NCBI GenBank assembly: GCA_036971475.1
Contig: JBAIZL010000001.1
Coordinates: 279,037,925 to 279,101,924 of the forward strand
Reading direction: 5' to 3'
DNA: 64,000 nt
Origin: Prosapia bicincta
Lineage: Eukaryota; Arthropoda; Insecta; Hemiptera; Cercopidae
Below are positions 34,005 to 45,576 of this stretch, one piece after another (within the stretch, counting starts at the first letter, position 1; the number at the start of each line of letters is the position of its first letter). The notes under the pieces were generated by a model. That model was not told the origin of the DNA, ran no database searches, and was given only the letters and a program-made list of their open reading frames with translations. Position numbers and translations under genes: made by a program.

Positions 34005-36440
34005 AAAAAAAAATTATATTTCTTATTTATATATAACTCTTTTTCTGGTATTATCTCTACTACTGTTGAATTTCCCAGAAGGGCAGATTTTGTTCAATTT
34101 GCTTTCAGCTTTCTCATAGTGCATTTCATTTCTAAGAATGTTTGACACTAACTGACAAATAGTGTCCTAAGTAAAACAAACCACACCACTCTTCTCTTGG
34201 TTTAAATTTCCTTTTCTAGATATATTTATAACTCAAAATTAAAGTTAATATTTACTAGTAACTTTGTTACTAATACTCAAAACTTTGTAAAATTTGGTTT
34301 TTGTAATGGTTTAAAACACGAACATTACCAAAGTTATTTTTGCCCCGCCTGTTGAATTCCATAACTCCACAAAAATATACTTTTGTCCCATAAAACCTTA
34401 TTTAGTATTAATTACCATTAACCATTCTTATTTGAAAAAAGCAGTATTTGTTGTAATGCTCTGAATTCTAACCTGCTTTATTCAAAAATGTTTGAAATAG
34501 AACATTTTAAAATGTTTTATAATAACTATAATTGGTTTTAATAATAATAAATAAAAAAAGGATTGTTTATTTGTGTTAAACTTTTTATTACGAGAATAAA
34601 TAGAGCGTAGATTAAATGATAAAAAATGTCAGATAATTTTGAGGGATTAAATGATAAAAAATGTCAGATAATTTTGAGGGATTAAATGTCAAATAATTTT
34701 AAGGCTTCACCATAAACAAGACAAAATTGCTATTGGTGATAAAATTGGTGAGAAGGTATTAAAACAAAACATTTATTTATGAAGGTAGTGATGATAGCCT
34801 GTCATTGTCCTCTCAACAAAAGAGATAAGCAATGACAATAGACATTTCTTTCTTTACTACCTAAACAACCAATCAGTAGCATTCAAAAATAGAAAGCTGA
34901 TTGATTAGCATTTGTTAGTTGTAAAACTGCATGTATGAATATATGTGTCCTTGTATCTTGATATTAGGCCACTAAAATGTTTGGCCTAGAGACTCCTAGC
35001 ATTTATGTCATTTTGTATCTAATTGTAACACCCTTCTACCAGTACTGTGGATCCCACGGCACCCTCTATGTACAAAACCAAGGTCATCACTTCATAGGTC
35101 AAGGACTACTTATTTCAATATTTTACCATGACTGTGTGATAAAGAGAGAAAATGAAATAAACACAAATTAGCAAAACAAAACATTTTTAATCTGTGAAAG
35201 ATTGTCAATATCAGTTACTTGTTAAATCAATGACATTCGCTCTAATTACAGTTGTAATTTACTCAGAAAGAAATTTAAGTCTATTAAAAAGAATCTACCA
35301 AGCATACAAAATTACTCTTACCTAGGCATTAAAAAATTCTCCTTAGTGAGAAATAAACAAACCAATAATCTTTTGGTAAACGTGAAAAGCATGACAATCA
35401 ACTCAATGGTTCTTAAAGGTTTGATACATAATCATACCTACAAACATTTCTGATACAAAGATTAATAACACATATCACAATACTGATTATATACTTACTA
35501 TTACATTTATAAATAATTTTGTAATCTAAAAGTGAAAATTACATGTATGAGGACAACAACTGTGAGTCCTGCTTTCCACTCGGAATGATCTCATGCATTA
35601 TAATCGTAACTACTACTATCAGAGAAGCTGTTTATATATCTGCATTAGTGTTAACGACAGTTTTGTTTTTATAAATGTGCCACACTTAAATGGTTGTATT
35701 GAGCAAAAAATGGTTGATAAAATAAAAATTATTTTGACAACAGCTTATACTAGGAACCAAATATTTGAATAAAGAAATAATAATAAAATTTATTTGGAAT
35801 TTTTAAATATATACAGCTTTTTAAATTTTAAAGGTTTAATACATTTTCAAATTTTGAAGTTATACAAAAAATTTCATAGATTAGTATAAAAGAGCAATTT
35901 GTAACTTTTTCAACAAAAAAAAAATAAACATTTAGATTTTGAAAATTACTTTTTGATCTTAAAGGACTTAGAAGTGACTAAACCAAAATATATGTAATTT
36001 TTATTCCTTCAGAAATATGTAATTAACACATAATTTTAATCCAGAGAGCACAAACTTACCTGTTATTTTATTAACACTATTATCCTATTTGTTTTTACAC
36101 AAAGTCACACATATTTTACACAAAAATTTACTTTTACATTGATATAACCACCAGACATAAAATCAATCAAAAAACAAAGGTGTTTGAATGAAAACACTTG
36201 TGATAAGCTCTGATAAGATAGCTTCAGTTAAAGATTAACCGTAGGTGTGGTCTGATGTTGATGCTTGTTTATATAACATACTTTTGAATAGTGGCTTCTT
36301 CCCTCTCCTGTTTAACATCTACTGAATAATTTATTTTCTACAATTAGCTTTAACTTTGAGACACTTTGGAAAGAGATTTCCTGTTTACAAGACATTTTAG
36401 TGTTAAATTTCAAAAAAATAATAATAAATATATAAATTTA
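34005..36440. other. Unassigned AT-rich region
   Basis: No gene recognised. At 34611-34704 there is a tandem repeat of a 35-bp unit (ATTAAATGATAAAAAATGTC, then AGATAATTTTGAGGG), two full copies and a shortened third. Confidence 0.4.
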
Positions 36441-36579
36441 AATATATGTATATATATATATATATATTCTTGATATTTTACGTTATCCATTGTTTTTCCG
36501 TTGCACTGACTTTATGAAGTTAATATATTACTATTGTAAGTAATTTTATCCATTATTAAGTGCAATGATTTTACCTTGA

Positions 36580-36621
36580 GTGATGAGGCGCCTTTCGGTC
36601 ACTTGACCATTGTCGAATCAC
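36580..36621 (-). ncRNA. Hammerhead-like motif, family F, minus arm
   Basis: Minus strand: helix I pairs GTGAT with ATCAC; core TCGACAA, extra T; helix II pairs GGTCA with TGACC (five perfect pairs); GAA; AGGCGCCT; C. It lies back to back with the plus copy at 36623-36664. Confidence 0.5.
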
Positions 36622-36622
36622 T

Positions 36623-36664
36623 GTGATTCGACAATGGTGAAGTGACCGAAAGGCGCCTCATCAC
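36623..36664 (+). ncRNA. Hammerhead-like motif, family F, plus arm
   Basis: Same structure as the minus arm, with one mismatch in helix II (GGTGA against TGACC). Helix I GTGAT with ATCAC and helix III AGGCGCCT are intact. Confidence 0.5.
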
Positions 36665-36725
36665 TCAAGGTAAAATCATTGCACTTAATGGTGGATAAAA
36701 TTACTTACAATAGTAATATATTAAC

Positions 36726-36781
<56 letters not shown>

Positions 36782-36947
36782 CACCTTTCGGTCACTTGAC
36801 CATTGTCGAATCAAGTGACCGAAAGGTGCCTCATCACTCAAGGTAAAATTATTGCACTTAATGGTGGATAAAATTACTTACAATAGTAATATATTAACTT
36901 CATAAAGTCAGTGCAACGGAAAAACAATGGATAACATAAAATATCAA

Positions 36948-37008
<61 letters not shown>

Positions 37009-37038
37009 TAATCAATTTAATATTATAATTGTCTGCTA

Positions 37039-38254
37039 TATGAGGGTAAGTCAATTATTATTTACAATTTAGTTAAATTTTACTTTATGTTGGTAGTACT
37101 GTCATTTTGTATTAATGAAGAATGCTTTGTTTATTTGTTGTTGTCTGGTAGGTTTTCTTATAGCTGTTGAGCTGTTAATCATGGCTGCTTCAATTTCTAT
37201 TTGCACCAAAGAAGAACAATATTGAGTAATCTGGATTTTGTGATTGAAGACTTTTCGTACAGTACAGGAACAATGATTTGCCACAAGAGTGTCTACGGAT
37301 GGATTGAAAAATTCAAAAATTATTGCACAAGTGTTACGCATGATGGAACCAAATGACCGTTTACCACCACTGATGAGTAAAACATTGAGCATTCATGTGG
37401 AGTGGTTCTCTAAGACAGACGAGTAACTATTGACGAAGTGGCACACCGTCTGCAAATTAGTCATGGTTCTGCCTAGAAAATCATACACAACAGACATGGG
37501 TTTTATACAGTTTGTGAAAGATGGGTCCCAAAACAAATCATACAGTTGCATAAACAAACGCCCTTGGACATCTGCCAAAAACTTTTGGATCGCCATCGTA
37601 ACGAACAGGACAATTACTTAGACAAGATCATTACTTGTGGCGAAACATGGATCCATCATTACGAGCCAGAGAGTAAACGGCAGAGTATGGAATGGAAATA
37701 CTCAAATTCACTGCAAGAAAAAGTTCAAGATCCAACCATCGCATAAAAACTGATGCTTACAGTTTTTTGGAACTCACAAGGACCAGTACTGGAACATTAT
37801 GAGGAAAGGGACACAACAATAAGCAGTGAACATTGTAGTGAGATGATTATTGCCAAGCTAAAGCCTGCAACTCTAAGCAAATGCTGAGGACTGCTGTCAA
37901 AAGGTGTTGTGTTATTGCACGAAAATGCCTGTCCGCAAACTGCTGTCCAGTTTAAACGCTCCAGAACCTCAATTTTGCCATACTGGCTCATCCTCCATAT
38001 TGTTCCCAGTATTGTTCCTTCTGACTATCACTTGTTTGGTCCACTCAAAGAAGCATTGCAAGAAGCGGTGCATTAACACCTAAGACCATTTTTTATGAGG
38101 GGATCAGAAAGCTTATATAATGATGGAATAGGTATGTTGAAAAGCAAGGGAACTATGACGAAAAATGATGTACAGTAAAATTATGTATGTTTCCTATTTT
38201 ATTACAAAAAAATTGTAAGGCTACATTGCGGAAAATAATTGACTAACCCTCGTA
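37039..38254 (+). pseudogene. mariner transposase element, decayed (copy 1)
   Basis: Ends TGAGGGTAAGTCAATTATT and AATAATTGACTAACCCTCG between TA dinucleotides; about 1.2 kb. Coding remains in shifted frames: ICTKEEQYSVIW at the start, then DICQKLLDRHRNEQ, IITCGETWIHHYEPESKRQS, KLMLTVFWNSQGPVLEHYEE, SKGVVLLHENACPQTAVQ and SDYHLFGPLKEAL. In a DD34D mariner the first two catalytic Asp should be in CDETW and LHDNARPH. Here they are Gly and Glu, and the YSPDLAP stretch before the third is scrambled. The element is therefore dead as an enzyme source. Confidence 0.85.
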
Positions 38255-38444
38255 GTTTGTAATCAAGCCTTCACAGTTATCAGAGACATAAAATACCCTC
38301 ATATTCGATCTTTAAACTATCCCTCTATAAGTATACTTCTTTCAATCATCAATTCTGTCATGGCAAACTTTCGTCTCAATCACATACACTCATATTTATA
38401 TTTTGCAGTTTTTGTGTTGTTGTATGCCTTAAGATTTTTTAAAT

Positions 38445-40705
38445 ACATAAAAAAATGACACAATAATATAAAGTTCCCAATGGAAACAAAACACAATCAC
38501 CTTCCAAGATCTCACAAAAAAAAACAACAAACATTTAAAATATACAGAAAGACACCGCCCAACCACCTAAGACAGAGTTATAGAACACACGTCCAAACCC
38601 TACCCCCCATGCAATACAAACACGCCACCCTCCATTCCATGATACACAGGCTAATCATATCCAAGAGAAATGGTTACAAACACACCCTTGTTAGGCAACA
38701 TAATATGCAAAAACCCACACACGCATAAACAACAAAAAGCCACAATAACATAAAAACAAAAAATATATAACATTATCATATCACGACAACACATCAGAAA
38801 AAACAGCTTCCTCATTTCTTAAACACAAGTACAAAGTCACCTTTCCTAACACAACCAAAAAACATCTATACAACACACAAATACTCCAGAACAAACACAA
38901 CAGGGAAGGAGTAAACAAGATCACATGTAGCAACCGCCCCAGGCTTTACATAGGTCAAACAGGGAGGAACTTTACTACAAGATACAAGGAACACATAAAA
39001 AGCACACAACCCAAATCAAATTTTGTCATTCAAATACAGAACACACTACACAAATACACCAACATAGACACTGATCTAAAAGTTCTTTATTTTATCAAAA
39101 AAGCAACAATTTAAAGACGACCGCAAATTACGAGTTATATAAACACCACAAAAACCATCCACAACACATTCTAAACGACAAAACACGTAATAAAATGCTT
39201 TATTTGAACACATAATTAACAACTACACTACGAACAATGACACACCACAGAAAACCAATATACGAGGTCTGTTCAAAAAATACGTGGACTGTTTGAATGT
39301 CGCGGCTCTAGTTAGTTTCAGGAGAATCCTCTTGGTGTCGCTAGGTTCGTATAAATCAGCTGATTAAAACGCGGTATTTCAGTCGCAGATATCTTCATTT
39401 GTTGATGAGTTACACGCAGTTTAGTAAAGAGTGTTTTTTTCATTTGTCGGATTGTAAAATGGACAGCCTGAAGGAGCAACGAATTGCTGTGAAATTTTGT
39501 GTAAAACTAGGGAAATCTGCAACAAAAACATTTGACAATGCTTAACACGGCCTATGGCGATGTTGCCATGAAGCGTATTGCATGTTTCAAGTGGCATGAA
39601 TGTTTCAAGGGTGCCCGACAGTCAATTGATGATGATGAGCGTCCTGGACGTCCTTCAACATACTGACGACCCACACGTTGACAAAATCAACACCCTGGTA
39701 CGCAAAAATCGACGTCTGACCATTAGGGAGCTTTCCGAAGAGTGTGGGATATCAGTTGGATCTTGTTACGAGATTTTGACCGAAAAATTGAAGATGCACC
39801 GCGTCTCTGCGAAATTTGTGCCATGCCTGATGACCGACAACCAAAAAGCCAATCGTGTCCGGGTTTGTCGGGAACTGCTTGATCGTTCAAATAAAGATAA
39901 GAACTTTTTGTCAAGAATTATAACCGGTGATGAATCATGGATGTATGGTTACGACAATGAAACGAAGGTCCTATCCTCCCAATGGGCGAGTCAAACGTCC
40001 CCAAGACCCAAAAAAGCTCGCAAAGTTCGGTCGAATGTAAAGGTGATGCTAACAGTTTTTTTTTATGCTAAGGGTGTTGTTCACTACGAGTACTTCCCTG
40101 AAGGCTCTACAGTCAACTAGATTACCTACATTGAAGTACTGAAACGTCTGAGGGACGCCGTCCGATGCAAAAGGCCAGAACTGTTGAGAAGTGATAACTG
40201 GTTTTTCCATCACGACAACGCTCCAGCTCACTCAGCACTCAGAACTTGTGAGTTATTGACCAAACACTCGATCACTGTTCCCCCCCCCTACTCACCTGAC
40301 CTTGCTCCTTGTGACTTTTTCTTATTCCCAAAACTCAAAAGACCAATTCGTTGCTCTTTCAGGCTGTCCATTTTACAATCCAACAAACGAAAAAAAACAC
40401 TCTTTATTAAACTGCGTGTAACTCATCAACAAATGAAGATATCTGCGACTGAAATACCGCGTTTTAATCAGCTGATTTATACGAATCTAGCGACACCAAG
40501 CGGATTCTCCTGAAACTAACTACAGCCGCGAAATTCAAACAGTCCGCGTATATTTTGAACAGACCTCATACCCCTGACACAATAATATAACACACTTGAG
40601 CAACAACCTTGTTCATGACTCACATCATTGAACAATGCACTGATCTAGAGCAAAATGCATGTGCTGAAATATATCAGTAAGTAGTGGTTTTTTTTGCCAA
40701 GTGAT
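38445..40705 (+). mobile_element. Penelope-like element, copy B, split by a mariner
   Basis: Same family as copy A. 38457-39260 covers the end of the RT domain (QNTITFQDLT, YKHTLVRQHNMQK) and the GIY-YIG domain (VNKITCSNRPRLYIGQTGRN, TTRYKEHIKSTQPKSNF, TDLKVLYFIKK). The element resumes after the mariner at 40571 with ACACTTGAGCAACAACCTTG and ends GTAGTGGTTTTTTTTGCCAA near 40705, as in copy A. It is strongly 5'-truncated. Confidence 0.8.
39261..40570 (+). pseudogene. mariner with 226-bp inverted repeats, nested (copy 2)
   Basis: Ends ACGAGGTCTGTTCAAAAAAT and its inverse, within TA. The coding remains are clear: DSLKEQRIAVKFCVKLGKSA; a first HTH region; NTLVRKNRRLTIRELSEECG; IITGDESWMYGYDNETK (first Asp); FFYAKGVVHYEYFPEGSTVN; FFHHDNAPAHSALRT (second Asp); YSPDLAPCDFFLFPKLKRPI (third Asp). 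This is a DD34D mariner. It has frameshifts near 39540-39670 and a stop at 40118. The last 60 or so residues after KLKRPI are missing: the frame runs straight into an inverted copy of the 5' end. The inverted repeats (39261-39486 and 40344-40570) therefore include the start codon region ATGGACAGCCTGAAGGAGC. Confidence 0.88.
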
Positions 40706-40710
40706 ATCAA

Positions 40711-41830
40711 TAAAAATAATACTTACATTTTGTTTTATTTATGGTTCAATATCTTTCACCGTATTAAGAAATATCAAAAGTGACTCAAATCTAGAAATAG
40801 TTTACCTTCTGAATAATAGAACAACTATAAAAAGGTTAAAACCATATACAAACTGAACCTAACATTATTGTTGGTACAACTTGACATAAATACTTGATTC
40901 ATATACTCGTATAGACAAAAAAAGGTTTTAAGTTATTTAATGTCATAATAATTGTAATATATACTATGCTTTTTCTATATAATTTTATTTAGGTAATAGG
41001 ACAAACAGCCTATTAAGGACACAGAGGCAGCAAACTACTTAATACATAAGTAGATGTAGCTTTTATTACATAAAACACTTTGTAACCACATTGATAAATT
41101 TCATTTGGTTTCCCTTAGATATTTATGTTATTTCATATTATTATTTTATTGTTACATTAAAAATATAGATGTAATTGAAAGCTATTTTAAAGGTACTATC
41201 TCATAAAAATACTTGAGTTTTCATTTAAGTTGTACAAATTATATCTGTTAACAATTTCTGTTATATTAATCTGTGACTAAGTAAAATTGATTTGTTTTGT
41301 CCAGTTTGTATCTTACATGATTATAATGAACCAAAAGCTGGTTCAAATAGTAAGATCCGTTTTCTGAGAAGTAATAGTCACTTAGTAGATTTTGTCAAGT
41401 TTTTAGATTTAAAAATATTGTCACTAATTATTTCAAGATACCCACACATGTGTAATTAATGAATAATAATTGTATTTTAGAGTAAAAAATCTCATGAAAT
41501 TAATTTTTCAATTATATGTATAGGAGGAATTGTAACTTTAATTCTAACAAATATTTAGTACTAGCGACATTTTAATGCTAATTCTGTGTCAGGGTAATTT
41601 TCGTGATGTAAAACAATTGTTCATAAGAGAATTGCATATTAATAAGTCTTGATTACAAAACAATGTATGCTACATCTGAAACAATGTCATATCAAAAGCG
41701 TTATAAGTGAGTTCATCTGTATAAACATTAAATTTTAAATAACTAGGTTTATCAGAAAATTTTATTTTTCTGTTTTTAAAACATTTGGGCCATAAGTTGA
41801 GCAAAAAAAAATTAATTAGGCTTCAAATAA
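40711..41830. other. Unassigned AT-rich region
   Basis: No coding sequence, RNA gene or repeat structure recognised. Confidence 0.35.
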
Positions 41831-41905
41831 TTTATTACTCATGTTTACACTCACAGAGGTTATTGCTTAAATTATAAATGCAGTTGACTTGCGAGTCAGG
41901 TAATG

Positions 41906-41935
41906 TTTCAATAACAGCTAAGTTATCGTCATCAG
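41906..41935 (-). ncRNA. Hammerhead-like core, family H (partial)
   Basis: Minus strand: CTGATGA, one extra C, GATAAC, loop TTAGCT, GTTATT, GAAAC. Core and helix II are clear. Helix I and III are not evident, and the mirror copy at 44029 has GGAAC. Confidence 0.4.
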
Positions 41936-42535
41936 GCCTACAATACATAAGTACACAATTAAAAATTACCAACAATAATAACAATAGTCCACAAATAAAC
42001 ATAGCTACAATGAATTTCTTATACTTATAAAGCATTAAATAAACCACTAAATTGGTAACCTCAAAAAAATTTTCAAACAACAGTTACAATCTCACTCAAG
42101 TCAGGAATAAAATACATTTACAGTTATAAGTTATAAAATAACAAAATTGAATCAAATAAATATTGCAAAACAACCCAGTGAAATTTCAAATAGTTAAACT
42201 AGTCAAGACCAAGTATTTTAAGTTTATTAATAAGGTGTGCATAAAATATACCAATTTTATAGTGTCTTCCTTATTATTAATAGCATTCTTCTGTAACTTA
42301 ATATGGAACATCTCAGAAAAAATATGCCTTTGCCAATTACTTTCAGAGTCCCAATCATAGGGATTTTTAAAATCAAAACTATGATTAAACTCCTTGATGT
42401 AATTCTTATGACCATATCAGATACACAAAGTTTTTTACTCCTCTTTTCATGCGCACTCATACATACATTAAACGCAATTGTTTTTTTTCATGTTTTATGT
42501 AATGAAACTGGTTGTTGTGTAATGTTTTATAAGTA

Positions 42536-43940
42536 CAGTAATACATCGATTTACTCTACCCCGTCTAACTCGGTTTCCAAGTTACGTGGTTTTAAATCAT
42601 GCTGTCTGCGTTATGCAGAAACTGGCCTGTTCTAGAAGAAATTGCCTAAGAGAACTTTTATAGCACATGAAGAGAAAATATTTCCAGGTTTTAAGGCCGT
42701 CAAAGACCGATTGACAGCGATGGTTGGAGCAAATACAGCTGGTGACTGTAAGTTACAACCTCTCATAGTTTATCTTTCAGAAAATTCAAAGGCATTAAAA
42801 AATATTTCTAAAGCTATCTTGACTAAGATTTTGGAAGTCGAATCGGAAGGCTTGGGTAAGAGCTTCTTTTTTTGAGGACTGGTTTGATCATCATTTCATA
42901 CCTCAAGTTGAACGTTTAAGTCGGTCTAAACAAATTCCTTTTAATTGATAATGCACCTGGTTATCCTCCTACTACTTAAACTAACTTCGACACATGCGTG
43001 AAAATGTTATTTTTGCCAAAAAAACAACTAGTTTACTTCAACCGATGAATCAGGGAGTTATCAAAATATTCAGAGCTTATTACACAAGATCATTTGCGCA
43101 TCTGCATGAAGCTATGAGACAGAGCAACAAGCTCTCTGTTGAAGATTTTTGGAAACGATTCGATTTTTAGATGCTTTGAGAATCATTGGACAATCTAGGA
43201 ATGAAATTTCACAAAAAACTTTGAATGGCATTTGGAAAAAGGTGTGTCTATTTTTTTCGCCACTGAAACTCAAGCGGAATCAGTGCCAGAGTCAGATGAA
43301 ATTGCTAATGTGATTGAAAAATGTGTCGGTTTCGCCCGACAACTTAATTTAGAAGTGGATAGTGATGACATTCAAGAACTGTTGGATTTACACAAAGAGG
43401 AGCTGAAAATGAATTGATGAGCTCATAGTAATGCATGCACTAGAGCAAGATCTTAAAAACGCAGATTCTTTAGACCCAGTTAACGTAGAAGATGAAGTGA
43501 CGATGACGGTTAGAAACTTGACAAAATTCCTTAGTTTAATTGAACGAGGTTTACAACTTTTGGAAAACAAACTCCGATGAGCATATTTCTCGTAAAACAA
43601 AATAATTAGTGAGTTTTCAAGGATCTGCGTGAGAAGAAAAAAATCTTCAATTCGTCAAACAAATTTACTAGATTTTATGAAGCCTTCTATGTCAAAATAA
43701 CTTTATTTACTTACTTTTTTGCAATATGTATGTATACAATATATTTTTTTGTTGCATTGTGTATTTAAGATTTTAATACATACACATTTTTCTTCTAAAT
43801 TAATAATTTATTTAGTCTTTGGTTCCAATTAAACATGATTCCTATCTGATAGAATGGAAAATTATACCCCGACTTAAGCGAATTTGACTTACAGAGCTAT
43901 TGCTCGGTCCCACCTATCATGTAAGTACAGGATATTACTG
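42536..43940 (+). pseudogene. Tigger (pogo) transposase, N terminus deleted
   Basis: Ends CAGTAATACATCGATTTAC and GTAAGTACAGGATATTACTG, with TA on the left. Coding begins abruptly at ETGLF (about 42608). It continues PKRTFIAHEEKIFPGFKAVK, DRLTAMVGANTAGDCKLQPL, SENSKALKNISKA, LLLIDNAPGYPP, QPMNQGVIKIFRAYY, VEDFWKRFDFLDALRIIGQS, then KCVGFARQLNLEVDSDDIQE. This is the TIGD1-like DDE domain and C-terminal region in several frames. The DNA-binding half (about 170 residues) is absent: the 5' terminal repeat adjoins the catalytic domain. It ends with a KPSMSK-like tail and the 3' repeat. Confidence 0.85.
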
Positions 43941-44110
43941 TTTAACAAATTTCATTATAGCTATGTTTATTTGTGAATTATAGTTATTACTGCTGGTAAT
44001 TTTAATTGTGTACTTATTTATTGTAGGCCTGATGACGATAACATAAATACTATTGGAACGTTGTCTGTGTAATTAAATAGTTGTACATGACTCCCAAGTC
44101 AACCGTTATT

Positions 44111-44407
44111 ATTATTTATACAAATAATGTAGTTGGATACAAATGGGAAATGAAAATTAAAAAAGCAAGATTGCATCATAATGAAATTGATGGAGCGTTC
44201 CAAGAAATAAAAGATAAAAACACCAAAATAAAAATATAGACTATATGATTATGAGAATAAAAAACTGAATCAGCAACCAAGAATTAATATAAATAGATTA
44301 AGGAATGTAATGGTGCAAAAACTGTAAATGGTTGAAGAGTTTAACTCCATTTGCTACCACTAACTAGAAAATCTAAGATATAAGTAAAATGAAAATGATT
44401 TAAACTA
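44111..44407. other. Unassigned sequence
   Basis: Nothing recognised. Confidence 0.3.
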
Positions 44408-44780
44408 CAGTAGAACCCCTCAAATCCGAACATGATTTGATAAAAACCAAATTTTAATAAGTATCTAGAATTTAATGAAATATATACTGAATGTTTGCTC
44501 CTTTCTGCCTCTCTTGTGTAAACCATAAAAATACAGCCTTTTTTCATTCAAACCAAAATATTTTTATTCATAGAAACTTTTGCGAGATGGCGTTGTCCCA
44601 AAGCCTTTTCACTTGTAGCAATGCAAAACTGTTCAACTTTTGATACAGAAATATGTAATGAATGCTCTTCTAAAAACAACACACTTCTGTCAAATGCATA
44701 ATATATAGGAAATCCAAACTTTTTCGGCAAATCCGAACAGGCTATAGCCCCAATTAATTTGGATTTGAAGGGTTCCACTG
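44408..44780. mobile_element. pogo-type MITE (family P3), 373 bp
   Basis: Ends CAGTAGAACCCCTCAAATCC and GGATTTGAAGGGTTCCACTG, an almost perfect 20-base inverted repeat, with TA on both sides. The open minus frame inside has no recognised domain. Confidence 0.88.
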
Positions 44781-44782
44781 TA

Positions 44783-45396
44783 CGTGAAAAATATATAAGT
44801 TGATACTCTAATTTTCAATGTAAATGAAATTATAAAGCAGTCAAAATTGCTAATTAAACCCTAATCCTATACAATTATCTACAACCAGGGATTGTAGACA
44901 GGAAGAATTGGGAAGTGATGAGGAAAATTGGATATAAAAAAAATTGGTATCAATGAAAAAACGGAGAATAGGTGCATAAGTAACTATAAAATGCTATAAA
45001 TAATATTTACTTTTATTTACAAACTGTAAAGTCTTTTAAATGCTTCGGTCATAGGCCTCACAATTTTGATGATTTATTTTTCAAATCTAATATTTATATA
45101 AACAATTTTTAAAAATGTAGCTCTACTTATGTCTTATAAATAACACAATCATATTGTCGTTTACATATCTTGTAAATAAAGATAATTGTTATCTCTAGTT
45201 TCATTTTTGTTTTCTGTATCTATGTTTTATATTTATGGTAAATCTGACTACAAGAACCAATTCTCTCAATAAAGATAAATTTAATTACAATACTTAAAAT
45301 AATTAAGAAATAAAAAAGAAAATTTCAGGCAATACTACTTACACACAAAAACTTAAATAGATACAGAAATTTTAATCCCGCTGTGTTGAATAATGG
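44783..45396. other. RABL3 downstream region
   Basis: AT-rich sequence after the RABL3 stop; probably holds its 3' UTR. Several AATAAA-like sites occur on the minus strand, but I cannot pick one. Confidence 0.35.
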
Positions 45397-45576
45397 TTAA
45401 TCATTATGGTAAAACTTTTGTGCTGGTGGTGATGTTGGATAGCTTCGTCTCTTATCCAAGCCAAAAGGACTCATGGGATTAGCTGGGTAACGTAGTTCAA
45501 TTACTTTGTCAAAAAACCTGGAAAGCTTTACTGCAGAACTACTTCCAGCTGCTATAGAACGGACTTGATGGCAATC
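45397..45576 (-). CDS. RABL3: RABL3 last coding exon
   Basis: Acceptor GGTTTTCAG before 45576. Encodes [20 protein letters not shown] onward, 59 residues, to the TAA at 45399-45397. Confidence 0.92.
   Translation of the reverse strand, partial: DCHQVRSIAAGSSSAVKLSRFFDKVIELRYPANPMSPFGLDKRRSYPTSPPAQKFYHND

Larger units (their letters stand above)
36445..37006. repeat. (AT)n tracts with family F copies 4 and 5
   Basis: AT tracts at 36445-36467, 36729-36779 and 36950-37006 alternate with a complete family F fold-back (36468-36728) and a second partial one (36780-36949). The arms of both carry CGTTATCCATTGTTTTTCCG or its inverse. The repeated alternation suggests insertion into, or spread together with, AT tracts. 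Confidence 0.85.
41835..44110. repeat. Fold-back (family H) with a Tigger inside
   Basis: Left arm about 41840-42030 and right arm about 43945-44105 are inverted and about 80% alike (ATTGTAGGCCTGATGACGAT in both). Between them lies the Tigger element 42536-43940 plus about 500 bp of other sequence. The left arm has an 81-codon minus frame (42080-41835) with one hydrophobic span and CRPDDDNLAVIETLPDSQ. The right arm would read similarly, so the frame may be an old coding tail rather than a gene. Confidence 0.65.

Noticed and set aside
41835..42080. 81-codon minus frame as a host membrane protein
   Set aside because: The frame lies in an arm of an inverted repeat with a second copy at 43945-44105, so it is more likely repeat sequence; kept only as an oddity.
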